From Thermoanaerobaculia bacterium (GTDB lineage Bacteria > Acidobacteriota > Thermoanaerobaculia > Multivoradales > JAHEKO01): DNA of 64,000 nt. Positions 63,691-64,000 of this stretch are shown here, in pieces; position 1 is the stretch's first letter, and the number at the start of each line of letters is the position of its first letter. Where the stretch lies: contig CAMYLC010000115.1 in the NCBI GenBank assembly GCA_947259195.1, positions 62,001-126,000 on the forward strand, read 5' to 3'. A program made the position numbers and the translations under genes. Below the pieces are notes generated by a model, which saw nothing but the letters and a program-made list of their open reading frames with translations, was not told where the DNA came from and did no database searches.

Positions 63691-64000
63691 GCTTGCTCCA
63701 TTAGATGCAGCTGGCACCGCCAGTGTTCGAGGCGCCGTTCATACTGGGCGGCCTCCTCCCGTCGGCCTCGCCTCCTGGCACCCTCGAGGTAGATCTCGAT
63801 CTTCTTCAGCAACATCGCGACGCTGGCCTGCCAGTCGGCCTCGTTCAGATGTCCAGAGTCGATCACCTTCTCGAGAGCTTGGATGCGAAATCTGTCGAGA
63901 CCCCAAACCTGTCGTGAGAGTTGATCCTCGTGCCCCCCGTGCTTCACGACCAGAGGCTCATCGACGTAGAGGACAGGGTATCGACTGCAGATGCGAAGCC
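63687..64000 (-). CDS. Glycosyltransferase family 2, C-terminal part (partial)
   Basis: The frame is open to the end of the window, so this is the last 103 codons of a gene that starts outside. YVDEPLVVKHGGHEDQLSR followed by WGLDRFRIQALEKVI matches the C-terminal region of GT2-type enzymes. The tail (about 45 residues) is a basic helical stretch with LEGARRRGRREEAAQYERRL. It likely belongs to one transcript with the nucleosidase (GTGA overlap). Confidence 0.75.
   Translation of the reverse strand, partial: LRICSRYPVLYVDEPLVVKHGGHEDQLSRQVWGLDRFRIQALEKVIDSGHLNEADWQASVAMLLKKIEIYLEGARRRGRREEAAQYERRLEHWRCQLHLMEQA

Overview
The window is a GC-rich, densely coded stretch of a chromosome with 48 protein-coding genes, two of them cut by the window edges, and no tRNA, rRNA, CRISPR array, insertion sequence or prophage that I can see. 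The organism is a Gram-negative bacterium: it has LpxC (lipid A synthesis), many lipoproteins with lipoboxes, and a LolD/FtsX-type ABC system. The gene mix (VCBS/UnbV repeat protein, sulfatase-like proteins ending in LRALGYL, a secreted multihaem cytochrome with a FADGFESGD tail, a large Bat/MoxR locus, fused 2-oxoacid dehydrogenase E1) resembles Acidobacteriota, perhaps the Thermoanaerobaculia. That placement is inference from family content, not a search result.

Layout. 1-2003 (+): the end of a PEGA-like protein and a secreted TPR-PDZ protein. 2019-18074 (-): one long, tightly overlapping cluster of 14 genes, read from the high end: GldA-like ATPase, GldF-like permease, GldG-like protein, DUF4340 protein, a thioredoxin/BatD-like fusion, MoxR, DUF58, a SurA_N-like TPR protein, a BatD-like lipoprotein, BatA, BatB, BatC, BatD and BatE. 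18259-20385 (-): VCBS/UnbV protein and a small exported protein. 20513-22162 (+): phosphoglucomutase. 22180-24027 (-): pentahaem cytochrome. 24116-29036 (+): threonine dehydratase, SufT-like protein and a two-polypeptide 2-oxoacid:ferredoxin oxidoreductase. 29037-29387 has no gene but carries a 24-bp perfect hairpin. 29388-31814 (-): fused E1. 31957-33078 (+): GCS2-family ligase. 33082-35882 (-): glycogen synthase behind a receiver-domain/LpxC fusion. 36154-44317 (+): AddB, AddA and an alanine-racemase-fold enzyme. 44595-53891: two sulfatase-like proteins (-), a flippase-like membrane protein (+), an amidohydrolase (-), a selenocysteine-containing SelD (+), a saccharopine-dehydrogenase-like reductase (+) and CstA (-). 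54118-64000: secreted amidohydrolase (+), PurE, DUF2784, alanine/sodium symporter and zinc-ribbon protein (-), an ABC ATPase/FtsX/CrtC-like cassette (+), then a nucleosidase and the end of a glycosyltransferase (-).

How the genes fit together. The Bat/MoxR/Gld-type cluster is likely one envelope-associated machine. It has a MoxR ATPase that may act on von Willebrand A proteins, periplasmic beta-sandwich and TPR partners, and an ABC-2 exporter whose GldG-like subunit and DUF4340 partner face the periplasm. The central metabolic genes (phosphoglucomutase, glycogen synthase, ferredoxin-dependent and NAD-dependent 2-oxoacid oxidation, threonine deamination, CstA and AGCS uptake) suggest a heterotroph that uses amino acids and peptides.

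The strongest unusual signals are: an NtrC-type receiver domain fused to LpxC; a glycogen synthase that appears to start at a CTG codon overlapping the lpxC stop; a SelD read through an in-frame TGA with a SECIS-like hairpin; and a thioredoxin/BatD-like fusion inside the Bat cluster.
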